Positions 1 to 7,309 of a stretch of 9,409 nucleotides of DNA are shown piece by piece. Position 1 is the first letter of the stretch. The number at the start of each line of letters is the position of its first letter. The notes beneath the pieces are model-generated. The model was given only the letters and a program-made list of their open reading frames with translations. It ran no database searches and was not told the origin of the DNA. Location of the stretch: positions 1-9,409 of the forward strand of contig JAGODA010000108.1 of assembly GCA_017998475.1 (NCBI GenBank), given 5' to 3'. Source of the stretch: Spirochaetota bacterium. Its GTDB lineage: Bacteria > Spirochaetota > UBA4802 > UBA5368. A program made the translations under genes and the position numbers.

Positions 1-132
1 CGGCGTTACGGCACCGTCCCCCACGCGGGCTTCGGCCTGGGCTTCGAGAGGACCGTGCAGTTCGTGACGGGGATGCAGAATATCCGCGACGTCATACCGT
101 TCCCGCGCACGCCCAGGAACGCGGACTTCTAG
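1..132 (+). CDS. asnS: Asparaginyl-tRNA synthetase, C-terminal end (partial)
   Basis: Only the last 43 codons and the stop (TAG at 130-132) lie in the window; the gene starts beyond the left edge. The enzyme charges tRNA-Asn with asparagine in the cytoplasm, using ATP. The visible residues contain class II aminoacyl-tRNA synthetase motif 3 (GFGLGFER), whose Arg contacts ATP. The stretch IRDVIPFPRTPRNADF closes the protein, and this ending is typical of AsnRS. AspRS and LysRS have related motif 3 sequences but do not end in PFPRTPRNA, which is why AsnRS is preferred. No clear terminator follows: a 5-bp stem at 133-145 (GCGTC/GACGC) lacks a T run. Read-through into rpiB is possible. Confidence 0.95.
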   Translation, partial: RRYGTVPHAGFGLGFERTVQFVTGMQNIRDVIPFPRTPRNADF

Positions 133-201
133 GCGTCGGGGACGCGGAAGGGCCCGCCGCTCGCGCCGGCCGGGAGACGCAGACTGCTCAACGGGGTTGC
201 C

Positions 202-639
202 ATGAAAATCGCCATCGGTTCCGATCACGCCGGCTTCAAACTGAAAGAAGCGATAAAGAGCGCGTTTCCCGGCGTCGAGTTCGTCGACGTGGGAGCCTTT
301 TCCGAGGAGAGCACCGATTATCCGGACCACATCGGCGCGCTCTCCCGCCTGGTCAAGCGGGGCGAGGCCGACCGCGGAATCGGCATCTGCGGCACGGGAA
401 TAGGGGCGTCGATCACGGCAAACAAGTTCGATGGGATACGGGCCGCGCTGTGCACCAGCGTCTTCATGGCCGAGATGTCCCGGCGCCATAACGACGCGAA
501 TGTTCTTATACTCGGGGCGCGCGTTACGGAAGAATCCGAGGCGGTCGCGATTACGCGCACCTGGATCGACACCCCCTTTGAGGGCGGCAGGCACCAGCGC
601 CGCCTCGACAAGATAGCGGCAATCGAATGCGGCGGATAA
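202..639 (+). CDS. rpiB: Ribose-5-phosphate isomerase B
   Basis: This 145-residue protein has the usual length for RpiB of the LacA/RpiB family, which interconverts ribose 5-phosphate and ribulose 5-phosphate in the non-oxidative pentose phosphate pathway. The N-terminus carries the GSDHAGF motif (Asp8, His9). Cys63 in ICGTGIG matches the catalytic cysteine of the E. coli-type enzyme, and His96 in RRHNDAN matches the ring-opening/acid-base histidine region. RHQRRLDKI near the C-terminus supplies phosphate-contacting arginines typical of the family. With Cys63 present, this belongs to the E. coli-like class rather than the class with a Glu catalytic base. The ATG at 202 opens directly into the first beta-strand MKIAIGSDHA, so the start is secure although only a weak G-rich ribosome site (GGGG) precedes it. 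It may be co-transcribed with asnS, 69 bases upstream. Confidence 0.95.
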   Translation: MKIAIGSDHAGFKLKEAIKSAFPGVEFVDVGAFSEESTDYPDHIGALSRLVKRGEADRGIGICGTGIGASITANKFDGIRAALCTSVFMAEMSRRHNDANVLILGARVTEESEAVAITRTWIDTPFEGGRHQRRLDKIAAIECGG

Positions 640-699
640 GCGTTCCCCTGGGCGTAACGTCCATCGCCGCGCGCACCGCGGACACGCGGGATGTGAACG

Positions 700-2364
700 A
701 TGCGTAATACACTACTGAGATACGCGCTTCCGGTTATCGCACTTGCCCTTCTGGCAACGGCGGCGAAGGAGCTGTTCGATACCGTAAAATTCGGCCGCGA
801 GGGGCTCGACCTCTACGGCGTGCGCGAGGACACGGACGAAGCGGGCCGGCATTATTACGCCGTCGCCGACCTCGGTTACAGCGGCACGAACATTCCCGCC
901 ACCACCGACCTCGTGCTCTCATTCAACAGGCCCGCGTCCGAACTCGCGCGTGACGACAGCGGGCAGTATGCTGTTCGCAACGCCGCCTACGAGGCCCGTC
1001 GGGGAGCGGGCACGCTCGGCGGGGCCGGCGCGTATTTCTTCAAAACGGACCATCGCGTCGAGGTGCGGCCCGAACGGGCCCTCTGGCTGGGTAATTGCGC
1101 CGACGCGGGCTCGTTTACCATCGAGATGCGGCTGAAGCCCGCCTCGCTCGCCGACGGCGCGGTGCTCTTTTCCGCCGTGGGCTACGCCTCAGGCCTGAAG
1201 CAGGGCGTCGAGATCGTGCTGAAGGGCGGACGGGTGGTGGCAAGGCTGCACCGCTTTTTCCGCGACCAGTCCGGGCGGCGCGTCGACGTGTTCCTCAACC
1301 GCGCGCGGAGGCTCGGCGCGGGCGAATGGCGCCATTACGCGCTCAGCTTCGACCGCGTTTCGGGAAAGCTCGCCGCGCTTGTCGACGGGGAGGAGCAGGA
1401 GGTCGTGTACGTTTCGGACAACGGCGAGCCCTTCGTAAACGTGTACGAGCCTTCATTCGCCTGCGAGGACATGCCCGCGGTCGTTATCGGGAAAAACTTC
1501 TACGGTATTCTCGACGAGCTTCGCATATCATACCGCCATATCGACGATCTGAAAAAGGAGACCGAGATCGCCGTGCGGCGGCACGGCGGCGTGGGCGCCG
1601 TCGGCAGGACGCCCGTCAATCGCGAGGGGGTGGTTACCAGCCCCGTCTACCGCTTCCCGGGAACCGGGACCAGGGTGACCCTGTTTCAGTGGGACGAGCT
1701 CGTGAAAAACAACACCCATATATGGATGGAATTCCGCGCGAGCGACGATCTTTTCGACAGGGAGAGTGACGCTCCGCGCTGGTACCGGATCCGGAACAAC
1801 CAGCGAAACATCTACCTGAAAAAGACCGGCGAGGACGGGATGTACCTGCGCGGCAGATACTACCAGTGGCGCGCCCATCTTGTCGCCTCGCCTGACGGCG
1901 CGCATTCACCCAGGCTCTACGGCGCCGAGCTCCAGTACCAGCTCGATCCGGCCCCCCGGCCGCCGCTCATGCTCGAGGCCGTCAGGGCGGGCGACGCGGC
2001 CGTGCGCCTCCGCTGGAAAAAGAACGTGGAGCACGACATCCTCGGATACCGGATTTACTACGGCACCTCGCCGGGCAGATACGAGGGCGTCATAGCGACG
2101 ACAGGCGGACGGCGCATCGACAATTCGCTCGCCGGCGGAAGGAATTTCATCGAGGTCGACATCACCAACGCGCTTATCGAAGAGAATATGGCGCTCGATA
2201 AAAAAGGACTTCTTACCTTCCCGGTGCTTAAAAATAACGTGCTGTACTTTTTCGCCGTGAGCGCGTACGATTCATACAGGCCCGACACGCCGCACAACCA
2301 CGAATCGGAACTGTCCAGGGAGATAACGGCGCGCCCCTTCGCCGGCTCCGAGATCACCGATTGA
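700..2364 (+). CDS. Exported/anchored LamG-like and fibronectin-III protein, function unknown
   Basis: The product has 554 residues. Residues 1-22 form a short positive N-terminus (MRNTLLR) and a hydrophobic stretch (about 8-22), reading as a signal peptide or N-terminal anchor. No lipobox cysteine is present, so it is not a lipoprotein. Residues about 100-280 look like a concanavalin/LamG-type beta-sandwich: SFTIEMRLKP, GEWRHYALSFD, a VDG turn and ILDELRIS are the usual strand signatures. Residues about 310-415 form a second beta-rich unit ending in GRYYQWRAHL, seen in carbohydrate-binding-like sandwiches. Residues about 418-545 are a fibronectin type III domain (LRWKKNVEHDILGYRIYYGTSPG ... 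YFFAVSAYDS) with an enlarged loop at about 465-510. No catalytic motif is visible. A binding or adhesion role at the envelope is inferred. The start is fixed by an in-frame TGA at 694-696. The cNMP-GH15 gene follows after 10 bases, which implies co-expression. Confidence 0.85.
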   Translation: MRNTLLRYALPVIALALLATAAKELFDTVKFGREGLDLYGVREDTDEAGRHYYAVADLGYSGTNIPATTDLVLSFNRPASELARDDSGQYAVRNAAYEARRGAGTLGGAGAYFFKTDHRVEVRPERALWLGNCADAGSFTIEMRLKPASLADGAVLFSAVGYASGLKQGVEIVLKGGRVVARLHRFFRDQSGRRVDVFLNRARRLGAGEWRHYALSFDRVSGKLAALVDGEEQEVVYVSDNGEPFVNVYEPSFACEDMPAVVIGKNFYGILDELRISYRHIDDLKKETEIAVRRHGGVGAVGRTPVNREGVVTSPVYRFPGTGTRVTLFQWDELVKNNTHIWMEFRASDDLFDRESDAPRWYRIRNNQRNIYLKKTGEDGMYLRGRYYQWRAHLVASPDGAHSPRLYGAELQYQLDPAPRPPLMLEAVRAGDAAVRLRWKKNVEHDILGYRIYYGTSPGRYEGVIATTGGRRIDNSLAGGRNFIEVDITNALIEENMALDKKGLLTFPVLKNNVLYFFAVSAYDSYRPDTPHNHESELSREITARPFAGSEITD

Positions 2365-2374
2365 GAGCGAGCAC

Positions 2375-4678
2375 ATGGGACTGAACAACTTCACGGTGGC
2401 CGACCTGGCCCGTAGCCTCCGTACCATTCCGCTTTTCCGGGACGTCTCGCCCCGGGCGATGCTCGGGACGATAGACTTCTTCTCCGACCTTCCCGCCGAT
2501 GCGCTTGAGGAGCTGTCGCGGGAAGTGACCATCGGCGAATTCCCGGCCGGAACAATCGTCTGCCGGCACGGCAAGTTCGACGAGTTGTTCCACCTCATCC
2601 TGGAGGGCACGGCGAGCGCGGTGATCCCGACAGAGACGAATCCTCGGCTTGAGCTCTACCGTCTCGGCGCGGGCGATTTCTTCGGTGAGGAGCAGGTCTT
2701 CTCGCAGGAGCCGCGCGAGAATTCCATCATCGCGCTCACCGGCCTGGTGACGCTCGCGCTTCCCGGGTCCGCCCTGAAATCGCTCATCTCCTCCTCCGAA
2801 AAGATCCATTCCATTATGGACCGGCGCTACATCGAGCGCAGTCTCCGGGGTGACCTCCGGAGCATTCCGCTCTTCACAGGGCTTTCCGACGCGCTCTTCG
2901 AGGACCTTATGGGAAAGGCGGAGCTCGTCTCCATGAAATCGGGAAGCGTCGTGTTCCGGGAAGGGGATACGGGCGACTCCGTATACCTCATCCGCGAGGG
3001 GCGAACCGACGTCCACCGGACGGTCGACGGCGAGCGCAGGCTCATCGCCATCCTCGCCGAGGGCCAGTATTTCGGCGAGATGTCGCTCATCTCCGACGAG
3101 GCCCGAAACGCAACGGTGGAGTGCGCGGTCGACACCGACCTGGTGCGGATATCGCGCGCCGACTTTCTGCGTATCGTCGAGCGCGAGCCGGAGATGATGA
3201 AGGAGCTTCGCGCCGTGTACACCGAGCGGCGCAAGAACCGCGAGGACATACTTAAAAACCCGAACCTCGCCGTGATCAACCGCACGCTTCTGGACCTCAA
3301 CCGCGGGATATACCGGCACCTCGACATCATCTCTCAGTGCGTCATCGATACCGAGCGCGGCGGGGCGCTTCTCGCCACCATGCCCGGCTCGCGCTATCCC
3401 TACGTTTATCCGCGCGACAGCGCCTGCGCCTCGCGCTTCCTTTTCACCGCGGCGCTCTCGCCGCTTCGCGCCTCGAACACGGCGTTCCGTCTGCTCGGCG
3501 AGATCGCGCGCTTCATCCTGCACTGCCAGCGCGGGGACGGCCACTGGGGCCAGCGCTACGGCACGGCGGGCGAGGACAAGGCCATCTACCGGCAGGAGGA
3601 CAACGTGGCGCACGGCGTATCCATTCTCTGCCGCTATCTGCTCGCCGCGAAGGCCCGCGGCGTCGACATCCCGCAGATCGAGCGTTACCTCGAGGCCATA
3701 CGAAAGGGCTTCGACTTCAGCATGCGCTCCTACTACCGCAACGAGATCCATCTCTACTATTCGACCACCTCCATCCACGAATCGGCCATCGAGGAGGGCT
3801 ATTCGATCTGGGTGAATTACGCCTACCGGCTCATGCTCGAGCTCATGGCGCGGGTAAAGGAGGAGTTCGACGCCACGGGATTCGACGCCGCCATGGAGCT
3901 TGCCGCCGGATTCTCGGCGACCATCGAGCGCATCTTCACCATGCAGGGGCGCTTCGTGCGCAGGCTCAAGCCCAACGGCGAGATCGACCTGCGCCCCGAC
4001 ATCACCCTTATGAGCCCGTTCTTCTTCGGTACGGGGCTGGGGCGCGACAGCTTTACGGACAGCGCGGAGTTTAGAAACTCCATCGAGTTCGTCCGGCGGA
4101 CCCTCTGGGACCCGGACCTGGGAATGCTTCAGCGCTACCTTCCCTTTATAGAGGACCCGCACACTCACGTGCACGCGGGAAACGGTCCGTGGCTGCAGTA
4201 CACGGCGATGCTGGCCCAGTATTATTACTACACCGGGGACATCGGCGAGGGCGACCGGATCCTCGGCGTCATCGATTCGTACAAGTCGCGGGAGGGGTAT
4301 CTCTGCGAGCACCTCACCACGCCGGAGCGCTTTTTCGAGTTCAAGCGGCTGGAATGGGTGAGCGGGAAGGACTTCGAGAAGGAGTTCGCGCCGGATATTC
4401 TTGTTGACGGCATTTCATATGACCTCATCGTCGAGGAGTTGAACCACATGAAGAACTCCTACGACGCCATCGAACGGCGCTGCGGCGAGGCCGGGAACGG
4501 CGGAAGGATCTTCTTCGCCATCCCGCTCATGTGGTCGCACGCCGAATACGCCATGGCGCTGATGCTCCGTGCCGGCAGAGAACTGGAAAAACTGAAGAGC
4601 GCCATACATGAAATTACCGCCGATGAAGATTCAGCTTCCAAAGGAAAAGCGCAGGGAGATACGCCGCATCGCCGATAG
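2375..4678 (+). CDS. Tandem cyclic-nucleotide-binding domain / GH15 glucoamylase-like fusion
   Basis: This 767-residue protein has no signal peptide or membrane segment, so it is probably cytoplasmic. Residues about 34-150 form a first cNMP-binding-like domain (GDFFGEE, PRENSI). Residues about 163-275 form a second, with a canonical phosphate-binding cassette FGEMSLISDEARNATV containing Glu235 and Arg244. Residues about 295-740 resemble GH15: YPYVYPRDSA gives the substrate-binding Arg347-Asp348 pair, RQEDN is at 406-410, and PLMWSHAEY (717-725) is the standard C-terminal motif. By alignment by eye, Glu469 (IHES) occupies the general-acid position, with His in place of the usual Trp, and Glu645 (LCEHL) the general-base position. 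About 70 residues separate Glu645 from PLMW, longer than usual. Family members are glucoamylases, trehalases and the non-catalytic phosphorylase kinase regulatory subunits. Cyclic-nucleotide control of glucan or trehalose hydrolysis is inferred. The 3' end overlaps the next gene by 71 bases. Confidence 0.88.
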   Translation: MGLNNFTVADLARSLRTIPLFRDVSPRAMLGTIDFFSDLPADALEELSREVTIGEFPAGTIVCRHGKFDELFHLILEGTASAVIPTETNPRLELYRLGAGDFFGEEQVFSQEPRENSIIALTGLVTLALPGSALKSLISSSEKIHSIMDRRYIERSLRGDLRSIPLFTGLSDALFEDLMGKAELVSMKSGSVVFREGDTGDSVYLIREGRTDVHRTVDGERRLIAILAEGQYFGEMSLISDEARNATVECAVDTDLVRISRADFLRIVEREPEMMKELRAVYTERRKNREDILKNPNLAVINRTLLDLNRGIYRHLDIISQCVIDTERGGALLATMPGSRYPYVYPRDSACASRFLFTAALSPLRASNTAFRLLGEIARFILHCQRGDGHWGQRYGTAGEDKAIYRQEDNVAHGVSILCRYLLAAKARGVDIPQIERYLEAIRKGFDFSMRSYYRNEIHLYYSTTSIHESAIEEGYSIWVNYAYRLMLELMARVKEEFDATGFDAAMELAAGFSATIERIFTMQGRFVRRLKPNGEIDLRPDITLMSPFFFGTGLGRDSFTDSAEFRNSIEFVRRTLWDPDLGMLQRYLPFIEDPHTHVHAGNGPWLQYTAMLAQYYYYTGDIGEGDRILGVIDSYKSREGYLCEHLTTPERFFEFKRLEWVSGKDFEKEFAPDILVDGISYDLIVEELNHMKNSYDAIERRCGEAGNGGRIFFAIPLMWSHAEYAMALMLRAGRELEKLKSAIHEITADEDSASKGKAQGDTPHRR

Positions 4679-6011
4679 TTTCTTCGAGGCGGGTTTCGAG
4701 TGTTACCTCGTCGGGGGATCGGTGCGCGACATCATCCTCGGGTTCGACGTCGACGATTTCGACTTCGCCACCAACGCGCGCCCCGACCAGGTGCGAAGGC
4801 TTTTCAGAAAGGTTGTCCCCACGGGCATAAAGCATGGAACGGTCTCGGTCCTCTCCGGGGGGAAGGTCTACGAGGTTACGACCTACCGCTCCGACGGGAA
4901 ATACGTTGACGGCCGCAGACCCGAGGAGGTGAGCTTCTCCGACACGCTCGAGGAGGACGTGCGGCGCAGGGACTTTACCATCAACGGGATAGCCTGCGAC
5001 GTGCGCACCGAGGAGCTCATCGATCACGTCGGGGGGCTCGCGGACATGGAGCGCAGGCTGATCCGCACCATCGGCGATCCCATGGAGCGCTTCGGCGAGG
5101 ACGGCCTTCGCACCTTCCGCGCCTGCCGCTTCGCGGCCAAGCTCAATTTTGAGATCGAAGAAGAGACCTTCGCCGCAATCTCGAAAACGCTGGACGTCGC
5201 CTCGATGGTGTCGATGGAAAGGGTGCGCGACGAGCTGGTCAAGCTCCTCGAGGCCGACCTGCCCTCAATAGGGTTCGAGCGCATGCGCGAATCGGGACTG
5301 CTCGGCCTCTTCCTGCCCGAGCTTGCCGCCGGCTACGGCCTGGTTCAGAATAAATATCATCTGTACGACATCTATTATCACAGCGTCTACTCCTGCGATG
5401 CCGCGCCCAAAAGCGACCCTGTCCTGCGCCTGGCCTCGCTCCTGCACGATCTTGGAAAGGTCCCCACGCGCAGAAGCGCGGCCGAGGGCGAGTACACTTT
5501 CTACAACCACGAGGTGATCGGCGCGCGCATCGCCAGGCGCGTCATGAAGCGCCTGAAGTTCTCCAACGAGGAGATCGAGCGCGTGTCGAACCTGGTGGTC
5601 AATCACATGTTCCATTATACGGACGAATGGACCGACGGGGCGGTGCGGCGCTTCATGCGCAAGGTGGGCGTCGATAACCTCAGGGACATCCTGGAGGTCC
5701 GCATGGCCGACCGGCGCGGCAACGGCATGCGCGACGGAATGCCTCAGCCCATCCGCGAGCTCCTCAGGCGCATCGACCGCATCATAGAGGCCGAAAACGC
5801 AATCACGGTGCGCGATCTCGATATCGACGGCTACGTGGTGATGGACGAGTTCGGCGTGACGCCGGGGCCCATCATCGGCCATATCCTCAACGAGCTCCTC
5901 GAGATGGTGCTGGACGAGCCCGAAATGAACACGCGCGAAAGGCTGCTGGAAAAGGCGCGCGAGATATACGAGGCCGTAAAGGACGACGAGCGGTTTAAAC
6001 GGCGCCGGTAA
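4608..6011 (+). CDS. cca: CCA tRNA nucleotidyltransferase / poly(A) polymerase family protein with HD domain
   Basis: The product has 467 residues. It is a class II nucleotidyltransferase of the bacterial CCA-adding/poly(A) polymerase family, which adds or repairs CCA at tRNA 3' ends or adds A tails. Head motifs appear in order: YLVGGSVRD (33-41), catalytic DFD (Asp50, Asp52), RRDFTING (120-127), the nucleotide-selecting EDGLRTFRACRFA (164-176) and ERVRDEL (204-210). An HD phosphohydrolase-type domain follows, with LLHDLGK (His280-Asp281) and YNHEVIG (His301). The C-terminus ends in a basic tail, FKRRR. CCA-adding versus A-adding specificity cannot be settled by eye. The ATG at 4608 lies inside the end of the GH15 gene. 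An in-frame ATG at 4623 (MKIQLPKEKRR) is an equally plausible start. Gene overlap suggests translational coupling. Confidence 0.92.
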   Translation: MKLPPMKIQLPKEKRREIRRIADSFFEAGFECYLVGGSVRDIILGFDVDDFDFATNARPDQVRRLFRKVVPTGIKHGTVSVLSGGKVYEVTTYRSDGKYVDGRRPEEVSFSDTLEEDVRRRDFTINGIACDVRTEELIDHVGGLADMERRLIRTIGDPMERFGEDGLRTFRACRFAAKLNFEIEEETFAAISKTLDVASMVSMERVRDELVKLLEADLPSIGFERMRESGLLGLFLPELAAGYGLVQNKYHLYDIYYHSVYSCDAAPKSDPVLRLASLLHDLGKVPTRRSAAEGEYTFYNHEVIGARIARRVMKRLKFSNEEIERVSNLVVNHMFHYTDEWTDGAVRRFMRKVGVDNLRDILEVRMADRRGNGMRDGMPQPIRELLRRIDRIIEAENAITVRDLDIDGYVVMDEFGVTPGPIIGHILNELLEMVLDEPEMNTRERLLEKAREIYEAVKDDERFKRRR

Positions 6012-6037
6012 CGCGCGCCGTATGAAGATACCAACGA

Positions 6038-6045
6038 GGGAGGTG
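6038..6045 (+). promoter_or_regulatory. Strong Shine-Dalgarno site for the SDR gene
   Basis: GGGAGGTG sits 8 bases before the ATG at 6054. It is the best ribosome-binding match in the forward block and fixes the SDR start. It lies within the 42-base gap after the nucleotidyltransferase gene, so the SDR gene can be translated independently of its upstream neighbour. Confidence 0.75.
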
Positions 6046-6053
6046 CATCGGGC

Positions 6054-6812
6054 ATGAAGGAACTCAGCCTGAAGGGGAAAAAAGCGCTGGTAACCGGCGC
6101 GAGCCGCGGAATCGGCGAATCCATCGCACGGACGCTCGCCGCTTACGGCGCGGAGGTCATCCTTGCCAGCCGTAAGATCGACGATTTGAAGAGAGTGGGC
6201 GATGATATCAGAAAGGCCGGCGGCGCCGCGGACGCGATCGCATGCCACACGGGCGAGATGGCGCAGATCGCCGCGCTCTTCGACGAGGTGAAAAAGCGCC
6301 ACGGGAAGCTCGACATACTGGTCAACAACGCGGCCACCAATCCCTACTTCGGTGACGTATTGGGCGCCGACGAGAACGTGTGGGACAAGACCCTCGCCGT
6401 CAACCTGAAGGGAATGTTTTTCATGAGCCAGCACGCGGCGAAGATGATGAAGGACTCCGGCGGCGGCGCGATCGTCAACGTGGCCTCGGTGAACGGCATC
6501 AAGCCGGCGCCCTTCCAGGGGATCTATTCGATAACCAAGGCCGGGGTGATCGCGCTCACCAAGTCCTTCGCAAAGGAGCTCGCGCCGTACAACATCCGTG
6601 TGAACGCGCTCCTTCCGGGGCTTACCGACACAAAATTCGCGGCGGCCCTCACCTCGAACGAGGACATCCTCAAGCTCGTCCTTCCCTCCATCCCGATGGG
6701 GCGCGTGGCGAAGCCAGAGGAGATGGCGGGCGCGGTGCTCTATCTGGTCTCGGACCTCGCCAGCTACACCACCGGCTCGACGATAGTTGTTGACGGCGGG
6801 ATGCTCGCCTGA
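6054..6812 (+). CDS. Short-chain dehydrogenase/reductase, DHRS4-like
   Basis: This 252-residue classical SDR is an NAD(P)-dependent Rossmann-fold oxidoreductase acting on an alcohol or ketone. Cofactor motif TGASRGIG is at 14-21. LASRK (37-41) follows beta-2, and the Arg-Lys pair there would suit NADP, but this is an inference. NNAATN is at 91-96. The catalytic set is visible: Asn117 (LAVNLKG), Ser145, Tyr158 and Lys162 in YSITKAG. The NPYFGDVLGADENVWDKTL region and LPGLTDTKFA resemble the DHRS4-like carbonyl reductase/3-oxoacyl reductase subgroup. The substrate is not predictable; in bacteria this subgroup often sits with acyl-CoA or aromatic metabolism genes. A strong ribosome site fixes the start. 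The stop TGA shares its last base with the ATG of the next gene (TGATG), implying coupled translation. Confidence 0.93.
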   Translation: MKELSLKGKKALVTGASRGIGESIARTLAAYGAEVILASRKIDDLKRVGDDIRKAGGAADAIACHTGEMAQIAALFDEVKKRHGKLDILVNNAATNPYFGDVLGADENVWDKTLAVNLKGMFFMSQHAAKMMKDSGGGAIVNVASVNGIKPAPFQGIYSITKAGVIALTKSFAKELAPYNIRVNALLPGLTDTKFAAALTSNEDILKLVLPSIPMGRVAKPEEMAGAVLYLVSDLASYTTGSTIVVDGGMLA

Positions 6813-7309
6813 TGGAGACGCTGCGGCTTTCGCCGGAGGAGCTCCTTAAAATAGCGCAGTACGCCTTCGTCCGCATGGACGGCGCCTGGTTCCTCGCGCT
6901 CGCGAAGAAACACGGCGTCCGGGCGGCGTGGGACATGGACGTCGAGGCCTGGACGCGCTTCTCGTACGTCTTCGGCAGATACCTGAGGAAGAACGTTATT
7001 TGCGATCCGGTGTGGCCGGAAGGGTTCCTCTCCGCGCTCGAGGTGCTCAGCGAAGTGCTGGGGATCGCGGGGCGGAGCGTCGAGGTGAAGGACGACGTGA
7101 TCGTGGTGCGCGTGACCGACTGCCAGACGCAGAAGGCCATTGCGAAGGCCGGGGTCGCCGACTGCGGGATCGTGACCGTGCAGACCTACCAGGGGCTGGC
7201 CAGGGGGCTTTTCGGCGAAGACGCGGCCGTCGAGGTGACTCACACGAAGAACCTCAACCGCGGCGACGGCGTCTGCGAGGTCGTGGTGAGGCGGCCTCAG
7301 GCTTCGTAG
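6812..7309 (+). CDS. Small soluble protein resembling the DUF6125 type, function unknown
   Basis: This 165-residue protein has no signal peptide or membrane segment. The N-terminal half is helical, with the pattern MDGAWFLALAKKHG (22-35) followed by AAWDMDVEAWTRF. This resembles the DUF6125 / L-2-amino-thiazoline-4-carboxylate hydrolase-like proteins from memory, and family membership is not certain. The C-terminal half alternates strands and carries cysteines at about 65, 104, 118 and 155 (DCQTQ, ADCGIV, GVCEV). These could be ligand- or metal-binding, or structural. Its ATG overlaps the SDR stop by one base, so the two proteins are probably made together and may share a pathway. The stop (TAG at 7307-7309) lies inside the end of the convergent aldo/keto reductase gene, and the two coding regions share 13 bases. 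Confidence 0.82.
   Translation: METLRLSPEELLKIAQYAFVRMDGAWFLALAKKHGVRAAWDMDVEAWTRFSYVFGRYLRKNVICDPVWPEGFLSALEVLSEVLGIAGRSVEVKDDVIVVRVTDCQTQKAIAKAGVADCGIVTVQTYQGLARGLFGEDAAVEVTHTKNLNRGDGVCEVVVRRPQAS

Noticed and set aside
133..145. Small stem after asnS as a terminator
   Set aside because: Only 5 bp with a 3-base loop and no following T run; not enough to support an intrinsic terminator.
2354..4312. A 652-codon open frame on the reverse strand across most of the cNMP-GH15 gene
   Set aside because: It lies fully antisense to a gene with clear domain motifs; its translation is rich in V, A, R, E and D with no recognisable fold. This is the usual antisense open frame produced by high GC codon bias.
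5265..6434. A 389-codon reverse-strand open frame spanning the 3' part of cca and the start of the SDR gene
   Set aside because: It crosses two well-supported forward genes and their gap, and shows no family motifs; it is a GC-bias shadow.
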